The notes beneath the pieces are model-generated. The model did no database searches and had not been told where the DNA came from. It saw nothing but the letters and a program-made list of their open reading frames with translations. A stretch of DNA of 64,000 nucleotides from positions 33,400,760 through 33,464,759 of the forward strand of contig NC_083576.1 in the NCBI RefSeq assembly GCF_027579695.1. The letters are read 5' to 3'. The translations under genes were made by a program, and so were the position numbers. The DNA comes from Neoarius graeffei (lineage: Eukaryota > Chordata > Actinopteri > Siluriformes > Ariidae). Below, piece by piece: positions 44,639 through 56,139 of this stretch (position 1 is its first letter; every line of letters starts with the position of its first letter).

Positions 44639-46413
44639 TTAGACCATAGTAAGTCTATCATGGGGCATGAATACAACAACAAAAGTACCATGAAAAGCTT
44701 CACATCTCCAGCACAAGTCAGAATTTCTAAGTCCTAACCGTGCCATTTTACATGGGGTCCAATAAGTTCTATTGATAATTTTATAACTAATCAAACGGGT
44801 CTGCATTTCTCTCGATACTTTAAACCATGATTCAATAATTTGCGCCCATGTTTCACCAGATATCTCTTCCCCTATATCCCTCTCCCAGCATCTCTTAAGG
44901 CCTTCATAACTGGGTAGCTGAGACCCCCTCAGTAGGTTGTGAAAGCATGCTGATTTCCTCTTGAAGTGCCCATCCTGTTCCAGTCTGGTTTGTATTTCAG
45001 TTCTAGATGTAAGCGGTAATTGTTTAAGATGTGACAAGATACAGCTCTGTAACTGGAGATATTTCCAAAAATCCTTGTTTGAGAGTTTGTACTTTCCCCT
45101 TAATTGTTCAAAAGAAAGAAACTGGTCTCCATCAAATAAATCCCCGATATAAACAATTCCCAACTTGACCCAACCAGCCCATGAAAATATTTTTTTACCT
45201 ATCCTGAGGCTTTTATTGTACCACAGAGAAGTTTTATTTGTAAAATTAGGATTTAAGCCCATGATTTTGTGTGAGGCTTGCCACGTCTCCTGTGAGAAGG
45301 TGAGGATTGGATTATCATAGGGGATCACATCACTAGTTTGAGTAAAGGCCTGAGTCGGGTAGGGGTATGTAAGTTCCTTTTCTATAGACACCCATACAGG
45401 TGCTTGGTCAGCTGACATGTATAATTTCGACAGTTGTTTGAGACAGAAAGCATAATGATACCAGGCTATGTGAGGGAGGCCCAGTCCTCCATGCTCTGTA
45501 GCAGCATAAAGTTTTGTCTGATTTATGTATGTTTTTTTACCTGCCCATAAAAAGCTGTACACAGCTTCATTATATTTCAGTAATGCATTTTGTGGCAAGC
45601 TTAATGGTAGCATACTACTTATGTAATTAATTTTGGGAACTATTACCATCTTTAAAATCTTAATTTTACCTAAAAGTGACAGTCCCAGTTTTGTCCAATT
45701 TTGCAATATAAGCTCAATTTTATGAATTAGAGGGAGAAGGTTGATTGTCATAATACTATCCAGCCGTGGAGTGATCTTTATACCCAAATATGTCAGGCCA
45801 GATGGCTGCCATGAAAATTGCCATCCCTGCCTGATACTAGGTGGGCAGATTCTCGATAGGAGCATTGCTTCAGACTTTGACCAATTAATTTTATAACCAG
45901 AAACACCTGAAAATGAGTTGATCAGGGTGAGGATGTGAGGTATAGTTGCTGATGGACGCCTGCACAGTAATAAAATATCGTCCGCGTACAGAAGCAATTT
46001 GTGCTCCTTGCCACCAGCCTTAATGCCAATTATATTATCATTTTGTCTGATAGCAATTGCTAATGGTTCAAGGACCAGAGAAAATAATAAGGGGGACAGA
46101 GGGCAACCCTGCCTTGTCCCTCTATGAAGCTGAAAAGGAGATCTCCTGCCATTTGTTACTACAGATGCCCTGGGGTTGCAGTATAATAATCTAACCCAGT
46201 TAATAAAAGAGGAACCAACACCAAATTTTTCTAATGACTGAAAAAGGAATGCCCACTCCACCCTGTCGAATGCTTTTTCAGCATCCAGCGAAAAAGCTAC
46301 TGTTATGTCTGTTTCATTTCCAGCTTGCCAGATGAGGTGGCGCAGCCTGCGTAGATTATCAGATGATGTCCTATTCTTAATAAAACTGACCTGGTCCGGG
46401 TGAATGAGTTTTG

Positions 46414-46445
<32 letters not shown>

Positions 46446-48100
46446 AAAACCTCCAATCTGGATGCTAAAATCTTGGCGAGCAATTTTGCGTCGACATTAA
46501 TCAGTGATACAGTTGCCACATTGCTGTGGGTCCCTGTCTTTTTTATATATTAAAGTTATTATAGCAGTCTGCATACTATCTGGGAGAGTACCTTTCTCTA
46601 AGGCATCCTTAAAGACTCTATGCAGTTTTGGGGCAAGAATATCTAAAAAAATTTTATAAAATTCAGCTGGGAGGCCATGTTCACCTGGAGATTTCCCACC
46701 CTGCAGGTCCTGTATAGCCCTTTTAACCTCTTCCAATGTAATGTCTGCTCCTGATCGATCCTGTTCCTCCTGTGACAGAGTTGGACAATTTACAGTGGAT
46801 AAAAAAGAGCTGATATCTTGAGTATTAGGGTTGTCTGATTTATAAAGACTTTGATAAAATGTGGCGAATATAGCATTAATGCCCATGTCGTCTGTTTTCA
46901 GTTCACCTATATCATTCTGCACCCCAGATATAATTGCTTGAGTGTACTGCTGCTTTGCTCTCTGAGCGAGAAACCTCCCCGTTCTCTCCCCTTGTTCATA
47001 ATATTTTTGTTTAGTTCTGAATAATGAATATTCAACTTTCCTCTGTAATATAGAATTGTATTCTACTTTTAATTTGTTTAGTTCCAGAAGCATGGAGTGG
47101 TCAAATTGAGTGGAGTGCATATTTTCCATTTTTTTTAATGTCCAACTCCAGTTCATGGAGACGTTGAACAGATCTCTTCTTCAAATATGAACAATGTTGA
47201 ATGAGTCGACCTCTAATAACTGCCTTAAAAGCATCCCACTCCACGGCTGGATTTAACACTCAGCCTTCATTGTTCAACCAATAATCCAGTATCTCACTTT
47301 TAATAAATTCCACTGAATGTTCATCCCTGAGCAGAGATGAGTTAAATCTCCACCTAGTGGGCTGGCGCTTTGGTAACTGGCCTAAATGTAGTGCCATCCC
47401 CACCGATGCATGAGCGGATATTAAAATAGTACCTATCGTTGTTTGTTCAGTGATAGAGAGCAATGATTTTGAAATCAGAAAATAATCTATTCTTGAATAA
47501 GAGGTATGTGGATGGGAATAAAAAGTAAATTCTGTTTGAGGGGTGGAAAAATCTCCAAGCATCTACTAAATCTAGCTCCTCTTCTAGTGTATCAATTGCT
47601 TTTCGTGCCTATGAGGGTTGTGCAACACCCCATTTGTATGTTTTATCAACCTTAGGATCTCTAACTTTGTTAAAGTCCCCACCTAATACTATATATGAAT
47701 TTCCAAGCTGTGTAATTGTATTACTAATATCTACAAAGAAACCTGGCAGCTCTGCTGTTGGAGCATATATGTTCATAAAAGTACACCTAATACCAAAAAG
47801 TTCAGCATCCATAGCTATCCATCTCCCCTCTTCATCTGATTGTTGTTGGAGTATTTTGATATTAAAATTTTTCCGAATTAAAATGGCGACTCCCCTCTGA
47901 CTAGAGCACCCAGCACTATAAAGAACTTTCCTTACCCAATCCTTTTGCAGTAATAACGAATCATTCTTTTCCAAATGAGTCTCCTGTAAAAAGACCAGAT
48001 CTGGGTTTTTCTGTTTAAGATAGGAGAGAATCTTCCTCCTTTTGATGGCTGAGTTTGCACCCTTAACGTTCAATGATGTCAGTCTAACCAATTCACCCAC
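44639..48100 (-). pseudogene. L1-like ORF2: endonuclease and RT in several frames
   Basis: The endonuclease spans 48100-47609 (SLNVKGANSA, FLQETHL, VLGGDFNKV) and 47562-47260. In the second piece the usual SDHA is SAHA, so a catalytic Asp is lost. A linker piece (47156-46497) carries LQGGKSPGEHGLPAEFYKIF. The RT piece (46519-44639) has FSLDAEKAFDRVEW, GTRQGCPLSPLLFSL and the catalytic YADDILLL. An (ATAA)n run at about 46418-46448 adds FIYLFIYLF in frame within the RT N-terminal region. The C-terminal cysteine region has CWRCE. At least four frame breaks. Confidence 0.92.
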
Positions 48101-48817
48101 AATTTGTTATTAGATGTATAATGCAACCAATACTTATAAGCATTTATCCAAAGATACTTACAGATCTCCTGTCCTGTTAAATCTCTCCCTCGTGAAATGA
48201 CAGAACTTGCATAAAACTCAACACTGATTAATAAAGCCCTAACACAACATATATAAAAAACAACTGTGAGCCAAAACAGAACTTGAGGCTCTCCTACTCT
48301 AACTAAACTGCTATAGTGCATGAAAGGAGCACCTGGCCTGCCCGGCTCCCCCCCGCCCCACTCCCCCATCTTTTCTTTTTTTCCCTTTATCATATAGATG
48401 TGATTTTCATATGTATGACCCATAATAACTAGTTAACCACAGCTGAATATTATTATGTCTTCCAGGAGGAAATTTAAATAAAACACGTAAAAGAATAATG
48501 AGTGATAAAAAAAAATGCCCATTCTACACACACACACACACACAGGCTACTCAAAATAATAACCAAAAGGACTCTATATTCACTTCCTGTAAATGCACAT
48601 GTCTATTAAAAAGAAGAATACGCCAATAGTGTGTGCATGTCCATGTAAGAGCAAGTCTTCCTCAAAGACAGTGTATAGTCCTCTCTGGAGACAGGTGTGG
48701 AAGTAACACACTATGAGTCTGGTGCTTTATAATAAACACCCAGGAGAATAGCTAATAAACATACCTATATTGGCCATCGTGACTTTCAACCCAAAGCACA
48801 GTCCTATATTCTGATGT

Positions 48818-49657
48818 TCAGCCCTGTGTTGTGAGGAAGGCAGTTGCTGCATCTGGCGAGGTGAAGGTGTGGGACCTGTTGTTTGCAGAAACTTTCAAAG
48901 TCGCTGGATACACCATGGAGTATGACATCCCCCACTCCTGGAGCTGTTTCTTTACCATGTCAAACTTCTTACGCTGTTGAAGCACATCTTGAGAAAGATC
49001 CTGAAAGAAGGAGATCCTGTTGCCTTGCCACTTGACTCTCCTCTTCTCATGGGCCGCTCGAAGAACTGCTTCTCTTGAGCTGAATCTCAGAAAGCGAGCC
49101 AAGACATGGCGGCTGCGCCCATCATCTCGCTTCGGGCCGACACGATGGACTCATTCCAATTCAAATCCCGTATCCACGTCTAGGCCCAGTTTTTCAGCCA
49201 GAATATGAAGCATGAAACCACTTAGATCCTGGTTCTCTGAGTTTTTGGGTATGCCTGACACACGCACGTTATTTCATCTGCCTGCATCTTCTAAGTATGT
49301 AACTTTATCTTGGAGTTTTTTTAAGTTTGATAAGGCGGAGTCCAAACTAGCCCCTCGGCTATTGCTAGCGTCCTCGAGGTCAGAAATCCTGGTTTCAGCC
49401 TCCGTCATTCGTGCCCCAAGCTGTTCCACCGTGGTTTGTAGCATCTCCAGTCCTGTTTTCATGCTACTCACATCAGCTGCAATCCTGTGCAACAGGTTTT
49501 TGATGCTGGCAAGCTCAGACATCATGTTGTCAGGTTCGGTGTTTGGTGTTACGGCCCTAACAGTTGGTTCCGGGTTCTGCGCCATCTTGTTCTCCATCAC
49601 GTTCTTTTTTGATTGTTTCGATGAACGAGGATGATTTTGCCTAGGGTCTTGTGACAT
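48818..49657 (-). pseudogene. L1-like ORF1
   Basis: The first piece (49657-49274) begins MSQDPRQNHPRSSKQSKK and forms a long coiled coil (LASIKNLLHRIAADVSSMK to RISDLEDA), ending LEDAGR, where a frameshift and in-frame changes begin. The second piece (49102-48818) has the C-terminal domain signature FLRFSSREAVLRAAHEK and ISFFQDLSQDVLQQRK, the standard L1/Tx1 ORF1 end. The family binds RNA as a trimer. Broken in the RRM region. Confidence 0.88.
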
Positions 49658-50290
49658 ATTTATTGCTCGCCGTTTCCAAAACTGTCTGGCAAAGTTTAGT
49701 CGATATATGACGGCTATAGCAGGGAAGGGAAGCCTAGCAGAGCAGAGCCAAAAGCTATGCAGCCATATTGGTGTCGCGCCTCACCGGAAGTCCCGGGCAA
49801 ACAATTTTTATGCTGTTGACTCTTACAATGGCAACAAGAGGAAGGTAAAATGTTGAAGTTTCAAGTGCTCAGTGAGCAGAATCTGCTGCGAATGTTGGCA
49901 AGCAGCCGCCTCGTTCTCAGTCCAGCCAAAAAAAAGAGAAAAACTAACAGCATAAAGTCACTGGCGGCTTCTGATTGAACTCCACATGTCGCCCATGTCC
50001 TTGCGCACGTGAACTCCACATGTCACCCATGTATTTGCGCATGTGAACTCCACGTCACCCATGTCTTTATCACATGAAAGAAGAGCACATTCGTCACTTT
50101 TGAGATAAAATGAAGTACATATGAATAAACCTGTGTATGTTTATTTCTTTTTGGATTTATAGCTATATTTAATATATTTTTGTCATAAATCCTATTTATC
50201 CATGTGTCATGAACTGTATGAATTTATTTATTTTGCAAATAATCTATGGTCAACTAAATTAATGACTAGGACGCAGTGACCAGGGCTACA

Positions 50291-50995
50291 CTAACAATTG
50301 CCCAGATGCCAGCCTTACTTGAGATCACTCTTGCTTGGTGACTGAAAGTGCGCTGTCTGTTATCTGAAGACAGTGCAGAGCGCAGGTCCAGGGAGAAAAC
50401 AGTTCTGTTCCTTTCACTTTTACAGCTCGTCAGCTGAAGACCTTCCGTGTCCCGTCGGTTGTCCGATGATCTGGAAAGAATCTTGTTTGTAGTTCGTTGA
50501 CATTACGAAAGGGAAAAGGGATCCGGTCGCCATTTCTCTTTAAAATACTGCGTGGGCTGCAGTAACTAACCAGTTCAGTTATTATTGCAACTATGCAAAG
50601 ATCAAATACATTGAACTTTGGCTAAAGGTACGGTATCAATAGCTCGTTCTTTGTCCTTTGTTCTCCTGTAGCACAGATGCATGATGTCTCTTTCACGCAT
50701 GGAAACCCACCACCAGAGAGAAAGAATTTCGATTCCACCATGGGTTTAAAGCACAGTCGTGACGACACTATATTTGGTACCTGATATCATCTCTGTATCC
50801 AATACCATTCCAGGGAGTCAGAAGAATGGGCGGAGATAGAACATGGCATCAAGTACAGGGATTGGTGTGTTCAATGCTGAGATAGAACATGGCATCAAGT
50901 ACAGGGATTGGTGTGTTCAATGCTGTATAGTGAAAGGGGGAAGATGGATACTATGGCTACGGATTGGCAGCTCCCCCCCCCCACACACACAAACA
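50291..50995 (-). other. Family D LTR, right part, with a 46-bp tandem duplication
   Basis: No coding content. A 46-bp unit starting GAGATAGAACATGGCATCAA is present twice in tandem at 50833-50878 and 50879-50924. In minus orientation this lies near the 5' end of the LTR, where enhancers usually sit. Confidence 0.75.
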
Positions 50996-51500
50996 CTCCA
51001 AACATAATACTTCTCATTTAAACCAAAACGTTCTATTTTGGTCTCATCCATCCACAAAACATTTTTCCAATAGCCTTCTGGCTTGTCCATGTGATCTTTA
51101 GCAAACTGCAAACGAGCAGCAATATTCTTTTTGGAGAGCAGTGGCTTTCTCCTTGCAACCCTGGCATGCACACCATTGTTGTTCAGTGTTCTCCTGATGG
51201 TGGACTCATGAACATTAACATTAGCCAATGTGAGAGAGGCCTTCAGTTGCTTAGAAGTTACCCTGGGGTCCTTCGTGACCTCGCCAACTATTACATGCCT
51301 TGCTCTTGGAGTGATCTTTGTTGGTCAACCACTCCTGTGGAGGGTAACAATGGTCTTGAATTTCCTCCATTTGTACACAATCTGACTGTGAATTGGTGGA
51401 GTCCAAACTCTTTAGAGATGGTTTTGTAACCTTTTCCAGCCTGATGAGCATCAACAACGCTTCTTCTGAGGTCCTCAGAAATCTCCTTTGTTCATGCCAT
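50996..51500 (-). pseudogene. Tc1 transposase N-terminal half (split copy)
   Basis: The minus strand encodes LDSTNSQSDCVQM in a frameshifted stretch, then VNVHESTIRRTLNNNGVHA, RKPLLSKKNIAARLQFAKDH and VLWMDETKIERFG. The first catalytic Asp (DETKIE) is retained, unlike the copy at 17224-18832. Coding stops at the family D insertion at 50996 and continues at 34222. A right inverted repeat follows to 51865. Confidence 0.88.
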
Positions 51501-51867
51501 AATACACTTCCACAAACATGTGTTGTGAAGATCAGACTTTGATAGATCCCTGTTCTTTAAATAAAACAGGGTGCCCACTCACACCTGATTGTCATCCCAT
51601 TGATTGAAAACACATCACTCTAATTTCACCTTCAAATTAACTGCTAACCCCAGAGGTTCACATACTTTTGCCACTCACAGATACGTAATATTGGATAATT
51701 TTCCTCAATAAATAAATGACGAAGTATAATATTTTTGTCTCATTTGTTTAACTAGGCTCTCTTTATCTACTTTTAGGACTTGTGTGAAAATCTGATGATG
51801 TTTAAGGTCATTTATGCAGAAATATAGAAAATTCTAAAGGGTTCAAAAACTTTCAAGCACCACTGTA

Positions 51868-52349
51868 AATGGGAATAAAAAAAATCTATATTTTTGAGAG
51901 TTAAACTCGACTGCAAATTTGGCATTCAAGCTGCCCCGCTGAGCCAGCCAGCCCTGAGTGCGTGACTTTGCAGTGGTAACCGGTTTTAAGGCTTTTGACA
52001 GCTATAGACCAAAGTCATATAAATAAAAATTCATGGTGAAAGTAAGAAATACCATTCCCAACTTGCTCAAGTAAGACTGATTTGATGTCATTGATTGTGG
52101 GTTGACTCTCATTAAAACAGGATAGGTTTTATCACTTGTGCAACATATATGTACATGCATGCATTTTCACTGATAAAACATAAAAGGCGAATTAAATGAT
52201 CAGATGAACTGAGACAATCACATTCTGAAGCAAATTAAATAATCTTATCCTGGTAACTTAAATACACAATACAAGGTACATGTATTAATCTAAATGCAGG
52301 TAAACAACAAGTGTTGTTGTTTTGTATTCAAATGAGAGTCGCATCTTAC
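51868..52349. other. No gene recognised
   Basis: Between the end of the split Tc1 and the candidate exon at 52350 I see AT-rich DNA with no clear repeat edge or reading frame. Confidence 0.4.
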
Positions 52350-52536
52350 CCGTCTGTGTTCTCGCTTCTTGAAGGCCAACCTTGTGGCCAATTGTTTTGA
52401 AACAATCTGACTTTCAGTTCTCCATTCATTCGCTTCTTCCACATAAGGGCGAGATATTGCTGCTGAGGCAAACATATCCAGCAGAGAAATCAGACTGCTG
52501 GTCCACTCATTCTCCATTTTCTCCATATTGAGTACT
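52350..52536 (-). other. Candidate exon downstream of the THAP exon
   Basis: The minus strand has GCAG just before 52536 and GTAAG just after 52350, with an open frame between (NMEKMENEWTSSLISLLDMF, then ISRPYVEEANEW and ATRLAFKKREHRR). The exon-like frame does not follow in phase from the THAP exon (phase 0), so an intervening exon or a chance frame is possible. A SINE sits directly upstream at 52552-52920, which would be intronic. Function unknown; low confidence. Confidence 0.35.
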
Positions 52537-52551
52537 CTGCCATTACTGCTT

Positions 52552-52920
52552 CCATCCATCCATTATCTGTAGCCGCTTATCATGTCCTACAGGGTCGCAG
52601 GCAAGCTGGAGCCTATCCCAGCTGACTATGGGCAAGAGGCAGGGTACACCCTGGACAAGTCGCCAGGTCATCACAGGGCTGACACATAGACAACCATTCA
52701 CACTCACATTCACACCTACGGTCAATTTAGAGCCACCAATTAACCTAACCTGCATGCCTTTGGACTGTGGGGGAAACCGGAGCACCCGGAGGAAACCCAT
52801 GCAGACACAGGGAGAGCATGCAAACTCCACACAGAAAGGCCCTTGTCGGCCACTGGGCTCGAACCCAGGACCTTCTTGCTGTGAGGTGACAGTGCTAACC
52901 ACTACACCACTGTGCCGCCA
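52552..52920 (-). mobile_element. tRNA-derived SINE, full length
   Basis: Same family as 28247-28626, inverted, with B box GGTTCGAGCCC near 52856-52866 and an imperfect tail (CATCCATCC). The 12-bp TSD CCATTACTGCTT lies at 52540-52551 and 52921-52932. Its intact tRNA-like head shows full length. Confidence 0.95.
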
Positions 52921-53093
52921 CCATTACTGCTTGGCTCAGGCAATTACTAAAACCCAGGACGGGATGTCACCAGTTTTAGCAACAACCATGGGGAGGTCAC
53001 TGCCCGAGTGATGATGTCACGGCCCGTTCCATCCCAGGTTTTAGAAACAACCCTCAGCTCACTCTCCGGGAGTGCTGGTACAACTGAACTTAC

Positions 53094-53378
53094 TTTCCTT
53101 TTCTTGTAGTTTTCTTTTCCTTTAATTGTTGGTACTGCACCCTCTTTCAGTATGGGCTTATAGCCAGCGCTCCTCAACAGATCAGAGGTCTCATACAAGT
53201 TTTCAGTAAAATGTGCAGAGCAGAGGAGAGGCCACTTCGTAGGTGCCCAATGTGCCCGTGAACTTCTCGCAAAACGCGTCCAAATCTTTGCAGTTTGAAC
53301 ATTCTTGGGCCATTAATGCAATGTAAATCCACCTTCTGTCGTGTTGCTGCACCCACCAGCAACACATCTACATGGCAT
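53094..53378 (-). pseudogene. THAP domain exon with splice donor
   Basis: From the Met at 53378 the minus strand encodes MPCRCVAGGCSN, the first two Cys of a C2CH THAP finger. It is followed by a TAA where an HxFPK-type motif is expected (LH-stop-WPKN), then IWTRFARSSRAHW, CSAHFTENLYE (third Cys and His) and GAVPTIKGK, the AVPTI box that closes the domain. It ends after 95 codons at AAA/GTAAGT (53094/53093), a good splice donor. THAP proteins bind DNA; many come from transposons. One nonsense change makes this copy inactive unless the stop is a sequencing error. Confidence 0.75.
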
Positions 53379-53649
53379 GGTGATAAATTAGCTCAAAATG
53401 GAAGCTCGAAGTTGCAGTCAGCTCTGTGTTTTTAGTATAGCGAAAATGGCAATGAGACCCATAGCCTTCCTGCAGTGACGTCACAGGTGTCAAGGTCATT
53501 CACTCAGACCGCTACCTACATGAATCATTTTAATTGTAAAAATGACTATTTTAGATTTATTGTTAATGCTGAAAACTATTCTTATGCCATTCTTGAGGTC
53601 TCAAGGCATTTATAAACAAAAAGTGAGGCCATAGTTCTACGTATCTCCT

Positions 53650-54522
53650 TTAAAGCAGACTAAACTACAGCTAATTAGAGAGGGTAAGCTTTCTTCAAAT
53701 GGGTCTGATTCGGAGGATTTTAATTCTGATGGTGCTGTGCCCGCTGGTGTGGATGTGATTGTGAATATGCGTTTAGTACTGATGTTTAATGAGTGAGAGA
53801 CAGAAACTTTTTTCACTCTGTTTGAGCGTCTGGTTAATGTTAAAAAAATAAAAAAATAAAAAATGGCAAGCTTCAGATAGGGTTCTTATGCTTCAATGTG
53901 TTCTCACTGGGAGAGCTCAGGAGGCATATTCAGCTATTTGTGCAGTGGATAACTTATCGTATGATGCAGTTAAGTCACTGGCATATGAGTTAGTCCCAGA
54001 AGCCTATCGCCAGAAATATAGAAATTGGGTGAGGGGTGATTAACAAACAAACGTGGAGTTTGTCTGTGATTTTTCTTCTCACTTTTATCGTTGGTGTTCA
54101 GCCAACGATAAAAGATAAAACAATAAAACAGTGTATTCATGACCTGTTTTTTTCCATGCAGATAACTACTCGGTACACCTGGGTTCGGTGTACTGAGTTT
54201 GGTAAAAGCCATCTTCAGATTCATTCTCTCTGGCTGACACCCTGACTTGACTGTTTCTCTTTCCCTTGTAGGTGCTCCATCGTTTGTTTGGTTATGTTAC
54301 TTTAGTTTATTCCTTATGTTTTGTTTTGTACCATACAACACTGACATACACATCTCTCACTCATCCACACCCTACACCACTGACTTCTCTGATTATCCTC
54401 TTCATGTTATTTAAAATATAATTTGGCCTCTAGATTTTGCTTAATTTGAATTAATAAAATACTTTTATTAAACGTTTATGGTGGTGCATCTCTTTTTGTT
54501 GTGGCTGTTGAGCCATGTCACA
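53650..54522 (+). mobile_element. Degraded Gypsy remnant: SCAN-like gag joined to LTR end
   Basis: The plus strand around 53700-54090 encodes VIVNMRLVLMFNE, ETFFTLFERL and, after frame changes, MRRHIQ-type fragments of a SCAN-like gag (ELVPEAYRQKYRNW). From about 54110 there is no coding, then AATAAA at 54453-54458 and an end resembling GAGCCATGTCACA at 54522. RT and integrase are absent. Boundaries are approximate and no TSD was found. Confidence 0.6.
54083..54113. other. Perfect 12-bp inverted repeat with 7-nt loop
   Basis: TTTTATCGTTGG, a 7-base spacer, then CCAACGATAAAA. It sits exactly where the gag coding ends, so it may mark a rearrangement junction. I see no T-run that would suggest a terminator, and this is not a bacterial context. 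Confidence 0.7.
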
Positions 54523-55339
54523 ACACTTAGTGATTCCAGCAAACATTATGTGTGGAAGAATATAAAATCCTACTGGAGATGGCTAGGTCAATCATAACCC
54601 AGCTAACTAGCCATATATTCATGTTAGCCAACAGTGTTTGGATTTATGTAGTTAGATAGCACTGCCACAACGAGCTGCAAGTTAAACTGTTCATAAAGTG
54701 TTTTGGGGCCATTTTTTGCCCCACTGCATTTTACTATCATAGAATTGTCCTATCAGCTACAGTGTTTTTTTTTTTTAAATGCCATATGCCTAGAATTATG
54801 ATGCAGAAAAGGAAACAACAGAGTACTAACTCATTTTTCAAGCCAAGTCATGTAAGTAGAATTATATAGAGATTAAATTGATGTATTAGATAGTTCAGTT
54901 TTTGGTAGTGCTGTTCTTACATTCCTTAACGTGTCTTATCAGTGAATGTTTAGGTAATGGAAGGCTACCTGGTTGAAAGTTCAATACCTCATTCCTTATT
55001 GTTGCTATATTCTGCTTGTTTAGGATGGGCAGTTGCAGCAGGTATCACCCTCAGTGAGACAGGTGCAAGGTGCCAATAATGTTGCACAGATGAGCAAACA
55101 AATAAAATTAGGTTTAAGATCTGCCTTTATGTTTTAGAAAAACTTCTAGAAATGGCATACTTCAGCAACACTCTTTAAAAAAAACTGTGGTGAAAATAAT
55201 CCAGCAGCTGGTTACAGAAAACATCCCAGAATGATTTAAAATAACCCAATAAAATGACCCAACAACCTCAACCCTGAATTTGGGTTGAAAAAGCAACCAC
55301 ACATTATTTTTTTAGAATGTGTGCACAGACGTTTTCCTT
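54523..55339. other. No feature recognised
   Basis: AT-rich DNA with a T-run near 54766-54776. I see no coding frame longer than chance or repeat edges. Confidence 0.4.
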
Positions 55340-55747
55340 AATCTCAGGACAGAAAGGTGCCTGCGTAAAAAGAACACCCAGTGTTCCACTGATTCTGATC
55401 ATTTGCACCCATTGTCAGGAAAGGCAAGCTCTGCCCCTGGTTGTGACATCACCTGTTTCAAATCACATTGTTATTGAATTGTTTTACCTCATTACTATCC
55501 CTAAGTTGTCCCTGTCCCAACTTTTTTGGAATGTGTTGCAGGACTGAAAGGCAGGAATGGATGTATATTAACGAATTAAATGAAGTTGTCCAGACAAAAT
55601 ATGAAATATCTTGGGTTCATACTGTCTGCAGTGAAATACAAGTCAAAGTAAATTTAGAAATCACTGCTTTCATTCATTTATTCATTCATTTATTTTGTAT
55701 TTGCATTTTTCATACCATCCCAACTTTTTCTGATTTGGGGTTGTATG
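55340..55747 (+). repeat. Probable DNA-transposon 3' end, unclassified
   Basis: The stretch with GTCCCAACTTTTTTGGAATG, AATATCTTGGGTTCATAC and CCCAACTTTTTCTGATTTGG is one I recognise as a recurrent fish repeat end. I cannot name the family, locate a matching left end or find a TSD. It contains an ATTC/TTTA microsatellite (about 55670-55695). Confidence 0.45.
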
Positions 55748-56139
55748 ACACCTGTGGAGAGGACACCAGTATATGGAATTCTGATTTCCAGGATTCAAGA
55801 CGTTGAGAATTTTGTTGTTCATAAACCCATAGTCCTTAAAGTGAATGTAATATCTTATTGTCATGCTTTAAAATGAATATATCATTAATAATGACCAAAA
55901 TGAATTAAGAAAGCAGGAGGAAAAATAATATAAATTATTTGTTATTTTATTATCAAGTACAAAACTACCAATAAATCGCAGCGTCCAGATCCCGAAAAAA
56001 GGCAGCTTTGCCCCATGGCTAATCTCGCATGACGTTACACATGGAACCCTGGTTATCTGGGTCATTTCCGTTCATCTGACTCCATGCTTGTTTACTCACT
56101 GAAATTGGATATTGTTGATGGAATCTTACAAAAATAACG

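Larger units (their letters stand above)
44016..49797 (-). mobile_element. L1/Tx1-like LINE, about 5.8 kb, decayed
   Basis: A poly-T run at 44016-44024 is the minus-strand poly-A. The 5' end near 49797 reads, on the minus strand, GACTTCCGGTGAGGCGCGAC. Flanks CAAAACAATTTT (44003-44015) and CAAACAATTTTT (49798-49809) are a TSD of about 12 bp, target-primed style. ORF1 (49657-48818) and ORF2 (48100-44639) are both broken. It interrupts the family B solo LTR. Confidence 0.92.
42965..50290 (-). repeat. Family B solo LTR, split by an L1-like LINE
   Basis: Starts TGTAACCTAC and ends GGGCTACA like the LTRs at 2484 and 13091, with a 4-bp TSD CTAA (42961-42964 and 50291-50294). Own sequence is 42965-44015 and 49798-50290. 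It proves a second, independent family B insertion. Confidence 0.92.
34223..50995 (-). mobile_element. Family D solo LTR, about 1.6 kb, exploded by insertions
   Basis: Flanked by the 4-bp TSD CTCC (34219-34222 and 50996-50999), with ends TGTAGGTG and AAACA. Own sequence occupies about 34223-34401, 38999-39209, 40967-41248, 42714-42964 and 50291-50995, together about 1.6 kb. On the minus strand AATAAA-type signals occur near 39100. No internal coding region remains, so I read it as a solo LTR. LTR identity rests on TG/CA ends, TSD and size; no second copy is in the window. Foreign inserts account for the remaining 15 kb. Confidence 0.75.
33017..51865 (-). mobile_element. Split Tc1/mariner element spanning nest 2
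   Basis: The left end CAGTGGTGC at 33017 follows TA (33015-33016), and the right end CACCACTG at 51865 precedes TA. Tc1 sequence occupies 33017-33363, 33832-34222 and 51000-51865. These sum to about 1604 bp, against 1609 bp for the intact-length copy at 17224-18832, and the breakpoints abut exactly (CTTTCTCC to AAACATAA). So one Tc1 was expanded by two later insertions. Confidence 0.93.
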
